Positions 1 through 8,721 of a stretch of 32,315 bases of DNA are shown piece by piece. A model generated the notes under the pieces. That model worked only from the letters and a program-made list of their open reading frames with translations. It ran no database searches and was not told the origin of the DNA. The translations under genes and the position numbers were made by a program. Source of the DNA: Micromonospora sp. 15K316 (GTDB taxonomy: Bacteria; Actinomycetota; Actinomycetes; Mycobacteriales; Micromonosporaceae); assembly GCF_004348525.1 (NCBI RefSeq), contig NZ_SMKG01000047.1, positions 1 through 32,315 of the forward strand. The letters are read 5' to 3'. Each line of letters begins with the position of its first letter. Position 1 is the first letter of the stretch.

Positions 1-28
1 GGGCAGGCGAAGCGAGGCGGGAGCGGGG

Positions 29-1267
29 TCAGTCGGTGAGGCGGTTGGCGCGAGAGTGCAGGTAGCGCTGCTGGGCGAGGTTCGTCGACCGGGCGGCCGC
101 CGTCCGGTAGGCCACCTCGGCGGCGGCCCGGTCACCGAGCAGCTCCAGCAGGTGCGCCCGGGCGGCGGGCAGCCGGGGATCACCGGCGAGCCGGCTGTCG
201 GCGGCGAGTCCGTCGAGCAGGGCCAGCCCGGCGGACGCACCCCGGCTCATGGCCACCGCCACCGCGTGGTTGAGCGCCACCACCGGGCTGTCGGTGACGT
301 CTCGCAGCACCTCGTAGAGCGCGGTGATCTGCGCCCAGTCGGTCTCGGCGGCGCTCGGCGCCTCGTCGTGCACGGCGGCGACGGCCGCCTGCAGCTGGTA
401 CGGCCCGACCGGCCCGCGGGGGAGCGCGGCGGTGATCAGGGCGACGCCCTCGGCGATCTGGTCGGTCTTCCAGCGGCTGCGGTCCTGCTCGGCCATCGGG
501 ACGAGCACGCCGTGCGGGCCGATCCGGGCCGGCGCTCGCGCGTCGGTGAGCAGCATCAGCGCCAGCAACCCGGCCACCTCGGGTTCGTCCGGCAGGAGCC
601 GGTGCACCAGCCGGGCCAGCCGGATCGCCTCGGCCGCCAGGTCGGCGCGGAGCAGACCCGGGCCGGCCGTGCGCGTGTACCCCTCGTTGAAGATCAGGTA
701 GAGCACGTGCAGGACGACGGCGAGCCGCTCGCGGCGCTCGACGCCGGTCGGCATCCGGAACGGCACGCCGCTGTCGCGGATCCGCTGTTTTCCGCGGCTG
801 ATCCGCCGGGCCATGGTCGCCTCCGGGACCAGGAACGCCCGCGCCACCTCGGCGGTGCTGAGCCCACCGACGGCGCGCAGCGTCAGCGCGATCTGCGCGG
901 CGGGGGCGAGCGCCGGGTGGCAGCAGAGGAAGAGCAGGATCAGGCTGTCGTCCCCGTCGTCGGGCGGCCGGTCCGCGGCCGGCGCCACCCGGTCGGCGGG
1001 CAGCACCCAGCGCGCGACCAGGTCCTCCCGCCGGGCCCGTGCCTGCTCCCGACGGAGCAGGTCGGTGAGCCGGCGGGCCGCCACGGCGATCAGCCAGGCG
1101 CGGGGGTTCTCCGGTACGCCGTCACGTGGCCAGCCGGTCGCCGCGGCGATCAGCGCCTCCTGGGTGGCGTCCTCGGCGGTGTCGAAGTGGCCGTAGCGGC
1201 GCACGAGCGCGCCGAGGACCTGCGGCGCCAGCCGACGCAGCAGCTCCTCGACACGCGGCTCGGGCAC
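29..1267 (-). CDS. ECF42-type RNA polymerase sigma factor
   Basis: Sigma factor of the extracytoplasmic function class, expected to direct RNA polymerase to a small set of promoters. About residues 15-80 match sigma region 2 (the AEDATQEA core followed by the NPRAWL helix), and about 105-170 match region 4 with a helix-turn-helix (LSTAEVARAF, then RRISRGKQRIR). A roughly 200-residue C-terminal extension of helical, TPR-like character (LLRADLAAEAIRLAR, VVALNHAVAVAM) follows; this extension and the 412-aa length are hallmarks of the ECF42 group. The GTG start lies only 3 nt after the stop of the DGPF gene, so the two are very likely translationally coupled. The DGPF neighbour is also the signature of ECF42. 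No anti-sigma factor is visible; in this group the extension is thought to modulate activity. Target and stimulus cannot be read from the sequence. Confidence 0.9.
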   Translation of the reverse strand: MPEPRVEELLRRLAPQVLGALVRRYGHFDTAEDATQEALIAAATGWPRDGVPENPRAWLIAVAARRLTDLLRREQARARREDLVARWVLPADRVAPAADRPPDDGDDSLILLFLCCHPALAPAAQIALTLRAVGGLSTAEVARAFLVPEATMARRISRGKQRIRDSGVPFRMPTGVERRERLAVVLHVLYLIFNEGYTRTAGPGLLRADLAAEAIRLARLVHRLLPDEPEVAGLLALMLLTDARAPARIGPHGVLVPMAEQDRSRWKTDQIAEGVALITAALPRGPVGPYQLQAAVAAVHDEAPSAAETDWAQITALYEVLRDVTDSPVVALNHAVAVAMSRGASAGLALLDGLAADSRLAGDPRLPAARAHLLELLGDRAAAEVAYRTAAARSTNLAQQRYLHSRANRLTD

Positions 1268-1270
1268 CGG

Positions 1271-1672
1271 TCAGCCGGCCAGGTCCTCGACGCCGTCGAG
1301 CACGGGGCGCACGTCGACGTACTCGCCGGGGGCGTCGGGGTTCACAAACCCGGACGCGATCTCGGTGGCCCGGTCGAAGCTGGCGCACTCCACGATCGTG
1401 TAGCCGGCGAGCACCTCCTGCGTCTCCGGGTACGGGCCGTCGGTCACCACCGGCAGCCCGCCGTCGACCTGGACCCGGCGGGCGTGCACCGGCGCGCTGA
1501 GCCCCTGGGCGTCGACCAGCTCGCCGGAGTCGACGAGCGCCTGGTGGACCTTCTCCATGTGCGCGTGCATCGCCGCGACCTGCTCGGGGGTCATGGCGGG
1601 GCGGTCGCCCGGCTGCCCGCTGAGCACGTCGTAGTCCTGCTGCGAGCCGTACAGGAGGATCATGTACTTCAC
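1271..1672 (-). CDS. DGPF/YCII-domain protein, ECF42 partner
   Basis: A 133-aa protein of the YCII-related (DGPF) superfamily, a dimeric ferredoxin-like fold. The N-terminal MKYMILLYG strand and the central VVTDGPYPETQEVLAGYTIV segment, which contains the eponymous DGP motif, are diagnostic. Proteins of this type are nearly always encoded beside ECF42 sigma factors and are known targets of them; their biochemical role is unresolved, though some YCII relatives are lyases. The start is GTG at 1672, preceded by a GGAAGGAG ribosome-binding site about 6 nt upstream. The sigma factor gene begins 3 nt downstream, so this is the first gene of a two-gene operon. A candidate ECF promoter lies just upstream. 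Confidence 0.88.
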   Translation of the reverse strand: MKYMILLYGSQQDYDVLSGQPGDRPAMTPEQVAAMHAHMEKVHQALVDSGELVDAQGLSAPVHARRVQVDGGLPVVTDGPYPETQEVLAGYTIVECASFDRATEIASGFVNPDAPGEYVDVRPVLDGVEDLAG

Positions 1673-1719
1673 GGTCTGCTCCTTCCGCCGACGCCGGTGC
1701 GGCGCCGCTCACCGGAGAC

Positions 1720-1746
1720 GTCGAAGCGGCCCGCCGGTTCCGGACA
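1720..1746 (-). promoter_or_regulatory. candidate ECF-type promoter of the DGPF-sigma operon
   Basis: Read on the minus strand, TGTCCG (1741-1746) is followed after 17 nt by CGAC (1720-1723). As I recall, ECF42 promoters have TGTCGA at -35 and CG(A/T)C at -10, so this is a 4/6 match at -35 and a full match at -10. The overlapping GGAAC-N16-CGTC also fits the general ECF consensus. Autoregulation by the sigma factor downstream is inference. Confidence 0.45.
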
Positions 1747-1758
1747 CTCTGCCCCGGG

Positions 1759-2568
1759 TCATCGCGTCCGGCCTGCCGCGACCAGGGCCGCGGTGGGTAG
1801 GCCGAGCTGCCCGTCCGGACCGCGGTACCGGTCGGTGAGCCGGTCGTAGGCGTCGCGGGAGCGCCGACGGAGATCGGCCGGCGCGCCGTCGAGCAGCAGC
1901 CCGAGCTGCCCGATGCCGGCCTCCGGTCCGGCCCACCACTGCTCTGGGTCGGTGCGGTGCACCCAGGAGAGCGTCTCGCACCGCACCGCGTCCAGCCCCG
2001 CGCCACGCAGCAGCCCGGTCAGCCCCTCCGGCGTACGGTCGAAGTTCCGCTCGGCGGCGACCTGCGGCAGGTCCAGTCGAGGTGGTCCACCGGCAGCCTC
2101 GTAGGCCTGCCGCCAGAGCCGTTGCAGCGGCGGCAGGGGATGCGGCCAGATGGTGACCGCCACCTGGCCGCCGGGGCGTACCACCCGACGTAGCTCCGTC
2201 ACGGCGGCGCGCGGGTCGCCGACGTGGTTGATCACGAAGTTCGCCACCGCGGCGTCGAAGGCGCCGGTGGCGAAGGGCAGCAGCGGCAGCGCGGCCCGCG
2301 CGAACCGACCCTCCGCGCGGAGGGCGCGGGCCCAGACGATCATGCTGGCCTCGGCGTCCACGGCGGTCACGGCCGCGCCGCGCGCGGCGGCGAGCGCCGC
2401 CACGGTGCCCGGCCCGGTGCCGACGTCCAGCACCCGGGCACCGGCGGCCACCTGCGCCGCGTCCAGCAGGGCCTGCGCCGGGTACGCGCAGAGCCGGCCG
2501 AAGCTACGGGTGTACGCCTCGGCGCGCCCGGCCCACCGTTCGCGTTCGTGATGGTCGAAGGTCGTCAT
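1759..2568 (-). CDS. class I SAM-dependent methyltransferase
   Basis: A 269-aa methyltransferase of the Methyltransf_11/UbiE-like type. Motif I is VLDVGTGPGTVAALAA near residues 47-62, followed by the acidic end of strand 2 (AVDAEASM) and the later motif FDAAVANFVINHVGDPRAAVTELRRVVRPGG typical of the superfamily (read here in pieces FDAAVANFVINHV and LRRVVRPGG). The substrate is not predictable; small molecules are more likely than nucleic acid or protein. The start chosen is the ATG at 2568: an open frame extends further upstream, but it runs antisense through the divergent peptidase gene, and a TAGGGT hexamer sits 7 nt before this ATG. The gene precedes the DGPF-sigma pair by 86 nt on the same strand, and whether it shares their regulation is unclear. 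Confidence 0.85.
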   Translation of the reverse strand: MTTFDHHERERWAGRAEAYTRSFGRLCAYPAQALLDAAQVAAGARVLDVGTGPGTVAALAAARGAAVTAVDAEASMIVWARALRAEGRFARAALPLLPFATGAFDAAVANFVINHVGDPRAAVTELRRVVRPGGQVAVTIWPHPLPPLQRLWRQAYEAAGGPPRLDLPQVAAERNFDRTPEGLTGLLRGAGLDAVRCETLSWVHRTDPEQWWAGPEAGIGQLGLLLDGAPADLRRRSRDAYDRLTDRYRGPDGQLGLPTAALVAAGRTR

Positions 2569-2575
2569 CGAAGCG

Positions 2576-2581
2576 ACCCTA
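2576..2581 (-). promoter_or_regulatory. -10 hexamer TAGGGT, leaderless start
   Basis: TAGGGT on the minus strand ends 7 nt before the methyltransferase ATG at 2568, which is the spacing of a leaderless transcript. No Shine-Dalgarno sequence precedes this ATG. Confidence 0.55.
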
Positions 2582-2636
2582 ACCTCGCGACTCCCCAGTG
2601 GGGTGCCGTGCTGCCTCCCGGCGCGCATGGCGCACG

Positions 2637-2642
2637 TACCGT
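2637..2642 (+). promoter_or_regulatory. possible -10 hexamer TACCGT
   Basis: TACCGT fits TAnnnT and would give a leader of about 35 nt ahead of the peptidase GTG at 2684, which has its own Shine-Dalgarno sequence. No clear -35 element accompanies it. Confidence 0.35.
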
Positions 2643-2683
2643 CGGGGTATCGCGTGCGCGAGCACGCTGCCGGGGAGGGCGAT

Positions 2684-3427
2684 GTGGACAGACGGTCGAC
2701 AGGTCGGTTCCGAGGGCCGCTGGCGGGGCTGCTGGTGGCCCTCGTCGCGGCCGGTGGCTGCTTCGTCGGAGGAGTGAGCGATCCGCAGGGCGGCGAACCG
2801 GCGCCCGGGGAGCCGACGGCGGCGCCGGGTACGGCCGCGACCCGCGCCGACGGCACCACCAGCGTCGAGGAGTTCGCCCAGGACGTCGCCGACGCGCAGG
2901 CCGTCGCCGAGCGGTACTGGGCGGCCCAGTTCCGGGCGTCGGGGGAGGGGTTCCGGCCGATTCGGCGGATCATTCCCTACCAGCGGGCGGGGGAGGTCTC
3001 CTGCGGCGGGCAGGCGCTGCCGCGCAACAACGCCGTCTACTGCTCGCAGGGCGACTTCATCGCCTACGACGTCGCCTGGTCGGTGGCCGCGTTCCGGCAG
3101 GTCGGCGACGCGTTCGTGTTCTACCTGCTCGGCCACGAGTACGCGCACGGCATCCAGGTGCGCCTCGGCATCCGCTACGACTTCACGATCCAGCAGGAGC
3201 TGCAGGCCGACTGCATGGCCGGGGCGTACCTCGGCGACTCGGTGCGGTCGCGCGCCCTCACCCTCGGCGAGGGTGACCTGGAGGAGTTCCGGGAGGGGTT
3301 GGCGGCGGTCGGCGACGACCCCGACCAGCCCTGGTTCGCGGAGGGTTCGCACGGCACCGCCGAGCAGCGGACGGAGTCGTTCTTCAACGGCTACGAGCGG
3401 TCGCTGGCCGCCTGCGATCTCGGCTGA
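2684..3427 (+). CDS. putative secreted neutral zinc metallopeptidase, lipoprotein
   Basis: A 247-aa protein with a zincin HExxH motif (LLGHEYAHGIQ) followed by QQELQADCMAGAYLG, in which the Glu/Asp of QADC is the probable third zinc ligand. This arrangement matches the predicted neutral zinc metallopeptidase family (YpfJ-like). The N-terminus carries Arg residues, a hydrophobic segment (LAGLLVALVAAGG) and a Cys, so it looks like a lipoprotein signal peptide, although the residues before Cys (AGG) are an imperfect lipobox. A Pro/Ala/Thr-rich linker follows. The start is GTG at 2684, 5-6 nt after GGGGAGGG; upstream in-frame codons lack a ribosome-binding site and would bury the signal peptide. 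It is divergent from the methyltransferase. The catalytic domain should lie outside the membrane; the substrate is unknown. Confidence 0.82.
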   Translation: MDRRSTGRFRGPLAGLLVALVAAGGCFVGGVSDPQGGEPAPGEPTAAPGTAATRADGTTSVEEFAQDVADAQAVAERYWAAQFRASGEGFRPIRRIIPYQRAGEVSCGGQALPRNNAVYCSQGDFIAYDVAWSVAAFRQVGDAFVFYLLGHEYAHGIQVRLGIRYDFTIQQELQADCMAGAYLGDSVRSRALTLGEGDLEEFREGLAAVGDDPDQPWFAEGSHGTAEQRTESFFNGYERSLAACDLG

Positions 3428-3556
3428 CCGCCGGGAACACCCGACCCGCGGGTACGCGCCGTCGGCGGCCGGGGCCCGGCGGGTCGCGCGATTGCGTGCG
3501 TCACCCGGGCGGGCACCGGGGCGATCGGCCCGGCGTGCCCCTGAGAGGATCCGGCC

Positions 3557-4252
3557 ATGTCCCTGGACGATCCGCACACCAGCCGTCATCCCGCCGCCGT
3601 GCTCTTCGACATGGACGGCACCCTGGTCGACAGCGAGAAGCTCTGGGACGTCGCGTTGCAGGAGCTCGCCGCCGTCTACGGCGGGACGCTCTCCGACGAC
3701 GCGCGCCGGGCGATCGTCGGCACCGTGATGGCCGACTCGATGCGCATCCTGCACGAGGACCTCGGCCAGCCGGAGCGGGATCTGCAGGTCAGCGCCGACT
3801 GGATCGACGCCCGGATCCTGGAGCTGTTCCGCACCGGGCTGAGCTGGCGGCCGGGCGCGATGGCCCTGCTGACGGCGGTACGCGCGGCCGGCATCCCGAC
3901 CGCCCTGGTCACCTCCAGCGGCCGTCCGCTGGTGGAGGTGGCCCTGGAGACCCTGGGACGGGAGAACTTCGACGTGGTGGTCTGCGGCGACGAAGTGGTC
4001 GCGGCGAAGCCGCACCCGGAGCCGTACCTGACCGCCGCCCGGCTGCTGGGGGTGCCGATCGAGCGGTGCGTGGCGATCGAGGACTCGGCCACGGGGGTGG
4101 CCAGTGCCCTGGCCGCCGGCGCCGCCGTGCTGGCCGTACCGGCCGAGGTGCCGCTGCCGGCGACCGACGGCGTACACCAGCTGGAGAGCCTGGCCGCCGT
4201 GGACCTGGAGTTCCTCGCCGCGCTGCTCGGCGCGCGGACCGCCGGCCGCTGA
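3557..4252 (+). CDS. HAD-superfamily hydrolase (beta-phosphoglucomutase-like phosphatase)
   Basis: A 231-aa HAD subfamily IA protein. Motif I is AVLFDMDGTLVDSE, with nucleophile Asp18 and general acid Asp20; motif II is the Thr/Ser-containing TALVTSSGRP; motif III is the Lys of AAKPHPEPY; motif IV is VAIEDSATGV. A helical cap of about 70 residues lies between motifs I and II. The family dephosphorylates sugar phosphates and similar small phosphoesters in the cytoplasm, but the substrate here is not determinable. The ATG at 3557 has GAGAGGA about 7 nt upstream. The gene is followed by a strong hairpin facing the convergent ABC permease gene, so it appears to be transcribed alone or with the peptidase gene 129 nt upstream. 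Confidence 0.9.
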   Translation: MSLDDPHTSRHPAAVLFDMDGTLVDSEKLWDVALQELAAVYGGTLSDDARRAIVGTVMADSMRILHEDLGQPERDLQVSADWIDARILELFRTGLSWRPGAMALLTAVRAAGIPTALVTSSGRPLVEVALETLGRENFDVVVCGDEVVAAKPHPEPYLTAARLLGVPIERCVAIEDSATGVASALAAGAAVLAVPAEVPLPATDGVHQLESLAAVDLEFLAALLGARTAGR

Positions 4253-4257
4253 CGTTC

Positions 4258-4288
4258 GTGGGGCCGCGCGGTTCGGCGCGGCCCCCAC
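4258..4288. terminator. GC-rich hairpin between convergent genes
   Basis: GGGGCCGCGC pairs with GCGCGGCCCC across a 6-nt loop, and GTG/CAC flanks extend the stem with one bulged C. There is no U-tract. Its position between the HAD gene and the convergent permease gene suggests a bidirectional terminator. Confidence 0.7.
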
Positions 4289-4347
4289 GGGTGCCGGATC
4301 GGTGACGGGTGCCCCACGGCGCCGGCCGCCGGGCACCCGTCGTCGGA

Positions 4348-6900
4348 TCAGTCGTGGGCGATCGCGCCCAGCACGTTGATCCGGGCGGCCCGAGCCGCGG
4401 GCAGGATCGCCGCGACCACGCCCACGATCGCGGCGAGCCCGAGGGCGACCCCGATCTGCGTCCACGGCAGGACCAGGTCGGTGATGCCCTCGTCCTTCAG
4501 CGCCTCGACCACGGCGGCGCCCAGGCCGGCGCCGACGACCACACCGAGCAGCGCGCCGAAGACCGAGATCACCACCGCCTCGACGGTGATCATCCGCATG
4601 GTCTGCGCCCGGCGTAGCCCGATGGCCCGCAGCAGCCCCAGCTCGCGGGTGCGTTCCAGCACCGACAGCGCCAGGGTGTTGACGATGCCGAGGACCGCGA
4701 TCACGATGGCCAGCGCCAGCAGGATCTGGATCATCGTGAGCAGCCCGTCGACCTGACCGGCCTGCTGCTCGATGAACGCGTCCCGGTCGGCCACCGACAC
4801 CTCGGGGGAGTCGGCGAGCAGCGCCTCGACCTGCGGCTGCACGTCGGCGACCCGGATGCCGGGGGCGAGCTGGATGAAGCCCTGGATCGGCTGCGGGATG
4901 GCGAAGTCGCGGGCGGCCTCCGCCGGGAGAATGACCCCGTTGGTGAGCTGGCTGCTGCCGTAGATGCCGGTGACCGTGTACGTGCTCGGCTCGCCGCGGG
5001 CCAGCTGCACCGGCACGGTCGAGCCGACCGAGAGCCCACGGTCCTCGGCGGTGTCCGTGCTGACCAGCATCTGGTTCGGCCCGAGCCGGTCGATGTCACC
5101 GGCGGTCGGCTGCACCCCGAAGATCTGCCGCAGCGCGGCGTCGTCGCTGCTCGCGGCGACCCAGGTGCGTTCCCCACCGACCACGGCCAGGTCGCCGTAC
5201 TCGCCGTCGACCAACTGGACGCCGGGGATCGCCGCGGCCTTCTCCAGCACCGCCGGGTCGAACGTCGGCGGCCGCGGGCCGCTCTGCACCCCGGCGATGA
5301 CCAGCTCGGCCTTGATGGTGTCCTGGGCGAGGCCGCTGATGCTGCTCTTGGCCGAATCCAGGATCACCGTCACGCCGGTGACCAGGGCGATGCCGACCAT
5401 GAGGGCGGCGGCGGTGATGGCGGTGCGGCGCGGGTTGCGTCCCGAGTTCAGCCGCCCCAGCTTCCCCGGCACCGACCAGGCGAAGATCGCCCCGAGCAGG
5501 CTCACCACCGGCCGGCTGATTAGCGGGGTCAGCAACGCGACACCGATGAACGCGAACAGCACCCCGCCCAGGATCGTGACCAGCGTGTTGCCCCCGGCGT
5601 TGCCGGAGAGGCCGAGGAAGAGCAGCACCGCGCCGACCGCGCTGACCACGCCGCCGGTGACCGTGATCCGGGTCAGCGGGCGGTCCGGCGTCGCCACGTC
5701 CTGCATCGCCGCGATCGGTGGGATCCGTGAGGCCCGCAGCGCCGGCAGCAACGCCGCCACCACGGTGATGACCAGGCCGACCGCGAACGCGCTGATCACG
5801 GCGCTGGCCGGTATGCCGAGCCCGGCGAGGGTGAGGCCGCCGGCCAGGTTCCCGAACGCCCAGGCGAGCAGCGCGCCGATGCCGATGCCGGCGCCCAGGC
5901 CGAGCACCGAGGCGATCAGGCCGACCGCGATCGCCTCCAGCACCACGGAGCCGATCATCTGCCGCCGGCTGGCCCCGATGGCCCGCATCAGCGCCAGCTC
6001 ACGAGTGCGCTGCGCCACGATGATCGAGAAGGTGTTGAGGATCAGGAACGTGCCGACCAGCAGCGCCACGGCCGCGAAGCCGAGCAGGATCCGGTTGAAG
6101 AACGACAGGGCCTCCTTGAAGCCCGCCGCCGCCTCCTCCGACAACTGCTTGCCGGTCTTCACGTCGTAGCCGCCGCCCACCGCGCTCGCCACGGAGTCGC
6201 GCAGCGACTCGGGTGAGACGCCGTCGGCCGCCTTCACACTCACGCTGTTGAACGTGTCGGGCTCGCCGAGCATGAGCCGCTGCGCCACCGGCGTGGTGAA
6301 CATGATCTCGTTGGAGCCGCCGATGGAGTCCCGGCCGCCGCTGTAACCGAAGATCCCGACGATGGTGAACTGCTGCTTCGGCTCCAGCGGGGTGAGCACC
6401 CCGACCCGGTCACCGAGCTTCACCTTGCCCGCGTCGGCGAGCCCCTTGTTGATGACGATCTCGTCGGCGGCCTTCGCGCCGCGTCCCTCGCGCAGCTGGA
6501 TCAGGTCCGTCTCGCCGGTCCAGTTCTCGCCCAGCTGCGGCGGACCGAAGGAGGCGACGGCCTTGCCGTTGCTGCCGATCAGCCGGGCCCCGTCGATCGC
6601 GACCACGCCGGTCGCCTCCGCGACCCCGGGCACCGCGCGGACCTTCTCGACAGTGCTCGCCGGGAACGGCGGCGGCGCCTGCTCGCCCTCCATCTCCGAC
6701 ATCGCGATCTTCGGCTTGGCCGCGACGTTGACGTCCACCCCCTCGTACGCGTCGGCGAAGATCGCGTCGAAGGTGCGGCCGAGGGTGTCGGTCAGCACGA
6801 ACGCCCCGGAGACGAACATCACGCCCAGGACGACCGCCAGCCCGGAGAGGGTGAGCCGCAGCTTGCGTCCCAGCAGGCTCTTCAGTGTCGCCCGGAACAT
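4348..6900 (-). CDS. ABC transporter permease, FtsX/MacB-type
   Basis: An 850-aa membrane protein with two FtsX-family permease domains. The first transmembrane helix is about residues 16-38, followed by a large extracytoplasmic MacB-type periplasmic core domain. The first FtsX domain is about 265-385 ([18 protein letters not shown] is the cytoplasmic coupling loop), then central helices near 410-480, a second extracytoplasmic region, and the second FtsX domain about 725-850 with the matching [17 protein letters not shown] loop. The repeated loops show internal duplication. Proteins with this layout usually act in mechanotransmission or lipid/peptide handling rather than classical substrate passage. 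The ATG overlaps the ATPase stop (TGATG at 6898-6902), so the two are translationally coupled. The ligand is unknown. Confidence 0.93.
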   Translation of the reverse strand: MFRATLKSLLGRKLRLTLSGLAVVLGVMFVSGAFVLTDTLGRTFDAIFADAYEGVDVNVAAKPKIAMSEMEGEQAPPPFPASTVEKVRAVPGVAEATGVVAIDGARLIGSNGKAVASFGPPQLGENWTGETDLIQLREGRGAKAADEIVINKGLADAGKVKLGDRVGVLTPLEPKQQFTIVGIFGYSGGRDSIGGSNEIMFTTPVAQRLMLGEPDTFNSVSVKAADGVSPESLRDSVASAVGGGYDVKTGKQLSEEAAAGFKEALSFFNRILLGFAAVALLVGTFLILNTFSIIVAQRTRELALMRAIGASRRQMIGSVVLEAIAVGLIASVLGLGAGIGIGALLAWAFGNLAGGLTLAGLGIPASAVISAFAVGLVITVVAALLPALRASRIPPIAAMQDVATPDRPLTRITVTGGVVSAVGAVLLFLGLSGNAGGNTLVTILGGVLFAFIGVALLTPLISRPVVSLLGAIFAWSVPGKLGRLNSGRNPRRTAITAAALMVGIALVTGVTVILDSAKSSISGLAQDTIKAELVIAGVQSGPRPPTFDPAVLEKAAAIPGVQLVDGEYGDLAVVGGERTWVAASSDDAALRQIFGVQPTAGDIDRLGPNQMLVSTDTAEDRGLSVGSTVPVQLARGEPSTYTVTGIYGSSQLTNGVILPAEAARDFAIPQPIQGFIQLAPGIRVADVQPQVEALLADSPEVSVADRDAFIEQQAGQVDGLLTMIQILLALAIVIAVLGIVNTLALSVLERTRELGLLRAIGLRRAQTMRMITVEAVVISVFGALLGVVVGAGLGAAVVEALKDEGITDLVLPWTQIGVALGLAAIVGVVAAILPAARAARINVLGAIAHD

Positions 6901-7667
6901 CAGCCGTTCACCTCGGCCGAGGCGTCCAGCTTCTTCATCGTGTCCAGCACGGTGTCGGCGGTCGGCTCGATCAGCTCCGACACGATCTGCCCGTCGGCCA
7001 GGAACACCACCCGGTCGGCGTACGCGGCGGCGGTCGGGTCGTGGGTGACCATGACGATGGTCTGCCCGTGCTCGCGTACCGAGTTGCGCAGGAAGTTCAG
7101 CACCTCCGCGCCGGCGCGGGAGTCGAGGTTACCCGTCGGCTCGTCCGCGAAGATCACCTCGGGGCGGGAGACCAGCGCCCGGGCGCACGCCACCCGCTGC
7201 TGCTGCCCGCCGGAGAGCTGCGCCGGACGGTGGTCCAGCCGGTCCCGCAGCCCCACGGTGTCGATCACGATGTCGTACCAGGCCGGGTCGGGCTTGCGCC
7301 CGGCGATCGACAACGGCAGCAGGATGTTCTCCTTGGCGCTGAGGGTGGGCAGCAGGTTGAACTGCTGGAAGATGAAGCCCACTTTGTCCCGGCGCAGCTT
7401 GGTCAGCCCGGCGTCGCCCAGTCCGGTGACCGTGGTGTCGCCGATCGACACCGTCCCCCGGGTCACCGAGTCCAGCCCCGCCAGGCAGTGCATGAGCGTC
7501 GACTTGCCGGACCCCGACGGGCCCATGATCGCGGTGAAGCGGCCCTGTTCGAACTCGGCACTGACCCCCCGCAGCGCGACGACCTGCGCCTCGCCGCTGC
7601 CGTACACCTTCCACACGTCGTTCGCCCGGGCCGCGGCCTGCGCCTGCCGGCCTACCGTCGCGGTCAC
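6900..7667 (-). CDS. ABC transporter ATP-binding protein (MacB/LolD-like)
   Basis: A 255-aa nucleotide-binding protein. It shows Walker A GPSGSGKS (residues 49-56), Q-loop FQQFNLLP (about 100-107), signature LSGGQQQR (151-158), Walker B VIFADE (171-176, catalytic Glu176) and the H-loop His209 in VTHD. The FNLLP sequence and DEPTGNLDS are typical of the LolD/MacB/FtsE branch that pairs with FtsX-type permeases, consistent with the overlapping permease gene. The GTG start at 7667 is preceded by GAGGGAGAA. A 351-bp gap separates it from the response regulator gene on the same strand and contains a promoter overlapped by an inverted repeat, suggesting that the response regulator controls this transporter. 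Confidence 0.95.
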   Translation of the reverse strand: MTATVGRQAQAAARANDVWKVYGSGEAQVVALRGVSAEFEQGRFTAIMGPSGSGKSTLMHCLAGLDSVTRGTVSIGDTTVTGLGDAGLTKLRRDKVGFIFQQFNLLPTLSAKENILLPLSIAGRKPDPAWYDIVIDTVGLRDRLDHRPAQLSGGQQQRVACARALVSRPEVIFADEPTGNLDSRAGAEVLNFLRNSVREHGQTIVMVTHDPTAAAYADRVVFLADGQIVSELIEPTADTVLDTMKKLDASAEVNG

Positions 7668-7883
7668 GTCTTCTCCCTCTGTCGTTGGTCCGTCCGCGCC
7701 GCCCCCCGCTGGATTCGGCGCGGCAGTCTCATCCTCCGCGTTCGTCGCCCCGGTTTTCTCCGACCTTGGTCGGACCCGTTGCGGATTTCCGCGCTGCGGG
7801 TGCCCCCCATTCCGACTCAGGGTTGCCCCTGAGCCCGCGCTGACCGACCACGGTGCGTCGCCGTCGCCGAGCAGCCAGGCCCG

Positions 7884-7914
7884 ACGCTATGGGTTGACGC
7901 CGCGTGAGGGTCAA
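7884..7914 (-). promoter_or_regulatory. promoter of the ABC transporter operon
   Basis: On the minus strand TTGACC (7909-7914) is followed after 19 nt by TAGCGT (7884-7889); a -10 read as CATAGC (7886-7891) gives the standard 17-nt spacing. This is the best housekeeping-type promoter in the window. Confidence 0.6.
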
Positions 7915-7918
7915 CCCA
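7890..7918. promoter_or_regulatory. 9-bp perfect inverted repeat, candidate operator
   Basis: TGGGTTGAC (7890-7898) and GTCAACCCA (7910-7918) form a perfect inverted repeat with an 11-nt spacer. One arm covers the -35 element and the other sits directly upstream of the -10. Two half-sites about 20 bp apart centre to centre, or two helical turns, suit a dimeric DNA-binding protein; the neighbouring NarL-type response regulator is the obvious candidate, which is inference. Confidence 0.6.
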
Positions 7919-7981
7919 GTCGAGCCGCCTGCGGTCACGGTAGGTGACGACGGCAAAAGCTACCTCGCGCCGAGGGGGGAT

Positions 7982-7999
7982 CTTCCGGTACGCCGGAGG
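7982..7999 (-). terminator. weak hairpin after the response regulator gene
   Basis: CTTCCGG and CCGGAGG (plus-strand reading) form a 7-bp stem with one wobble pair around a 4-nt loop, about 20 nt downstream of the response regulator stop on the minus strand. There is no U-tract, so termination may be partial. Confidence 0.3.
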
Positions 8000-8018
8000 G
8001 AGTAGCCGGAGCCGCGCG

Positions 8019-8699
8019 CTACCCCCGGGGGCGTACGAGACCCGTCTCGTACGCCAGCACCACGGCCTGCACCCGGTCGCGCAGCCCCAGCTTGGTCAGG
8101 ACGTGCCCGACGTGGGTCTTGATCGTGGTCTCGCTCACCGACAACTCGGCGGCGATCTCGGAGTTGGACAACCCACGGGCGACCTGCACCAGCACCTCCC
8201 GCTCCCGCTCGGTCAGCGCGGCCAGCGAACGCGGCGGCGCGGCCGACGGGTCGGGCAGCACGTCGGCGAACCGGTCCAGCAGCCGCTTCAGGATGCGCGG
8301 CGCCACCACCGCCTCCCCGGCCGCCACCGTGCGGATCGCCGTGACCAGGTCCTCGGCGGGCACGTCCTTGGCCAGGAAGCCGCTGGCCCCGGCGCGCAGC
8401 GCCCCCACCACGTACTCGTCGAGGTCGAAGGTGGTGAGAATCAGCACACGCACGGGGAGGCGGGCGTCGACGATCGCGCGGGTGGCCGCCACCCCGTCCA
8501 TCCGCGGCATCCGGATGTCCATCAGCACCACGTCGGGCAGCAGCCGGCGGGACAGCTCCACCGCCTCCACGCCGTCACCGGCCTCGGCGACGACGTCCAG
8601 GTCCTCCTCGGCGCCGAGCACCATCCGGAAGCCGGTACGCAGCAGCGGCTGGTCGTCGACGAGCAGGACACGCACCGGCCGTGACGTCCGATCGGTCAT
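8019..8699 (-). CDS. NarL/LuxR-family response regulator
   Basis: A 226-aa two-component response regulator. The receiver domain has the acidic pair Asp15-Asp16 (LLVDDQPLL), phosphoacceptor Asp61 (VVLMDIRMPRMDG), the Thr of ILTTFD and Lys111 (FLAKDVPAE). A LuxR-type helix-turn-helix follows from about residue 158 (LTEREREVLVQVARG, SNSEIAAELSVSETTIKTHV). The start chosen is the ATG at 8699 with AGGAGG 6-7 nt upstream; the open frame extends further but into the kinase gene. It begins 22 nt after the kinase gene ends, so the two form an operon. Downstream on the same strand comes the ABC transporter, whose promoter contains an inverted repeat suitable for a dimeric regulator. Confidence 0.95.
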   Translation of the reverse strand: MTDRTSRPVRVLLVDDQPLLRTGFRMVLGAEEDLDVVAEAGDGVEAVELSRRLLPDVVLMDIRMPRMDGVAATRAIVDARLPVRVLILTTFDLDEYVVGALRAGASGFLAKDVPAEDLVTAIRTVAAGEAVVAPRILKRLLDRFADVLPDPSAAPPRSLAALTEREREVLVQVARGLSNSEIAAELSVSETTIKTHVGHVLTKLGLRDRVQAVVLAYETGLVRPRG

Positions 8700-8721
8700 C
8701 CCGTCCTCCTGCCCCACGCCG

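Larger units (their letters stand above)
7668..8018 (-). other. 351-bp non-coding leader and promoter region of the ABC operon
   Basis: No convincing gene is present; short open frames here lack ribosome-binding sites and family resemblance. It contains the promoter and inverted repeat at 7884-7918, leaving a predicted leader of roughly 210 nt before the ATPase GTG, and a weak hairpin at 7982-7999 just after the response regulator gene. I see no recognisable riboswitch in the leader. Confidence 0.5.

Noticed and set aside
56..1849. Long plus-strand open frame opposite the sigma factor gene
   Set aside because: No family resemblance, composition typical of antisense frames, and the opposite strand encodes well-recognised proteins.
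2603..2683. Earlier in-frame ATG for the metallopeptidase
   Set aside because: It would place 27 charged residues before the signal peptide; the GTG at 2684 has a good ribosome-binding site.
7729..7956. 75-codon minus-strand frame in the leader of the ABC operon
   Set aside because: No ribosome-binding site, Arg-rich composition, and it covers the promoter and inverted repeat.
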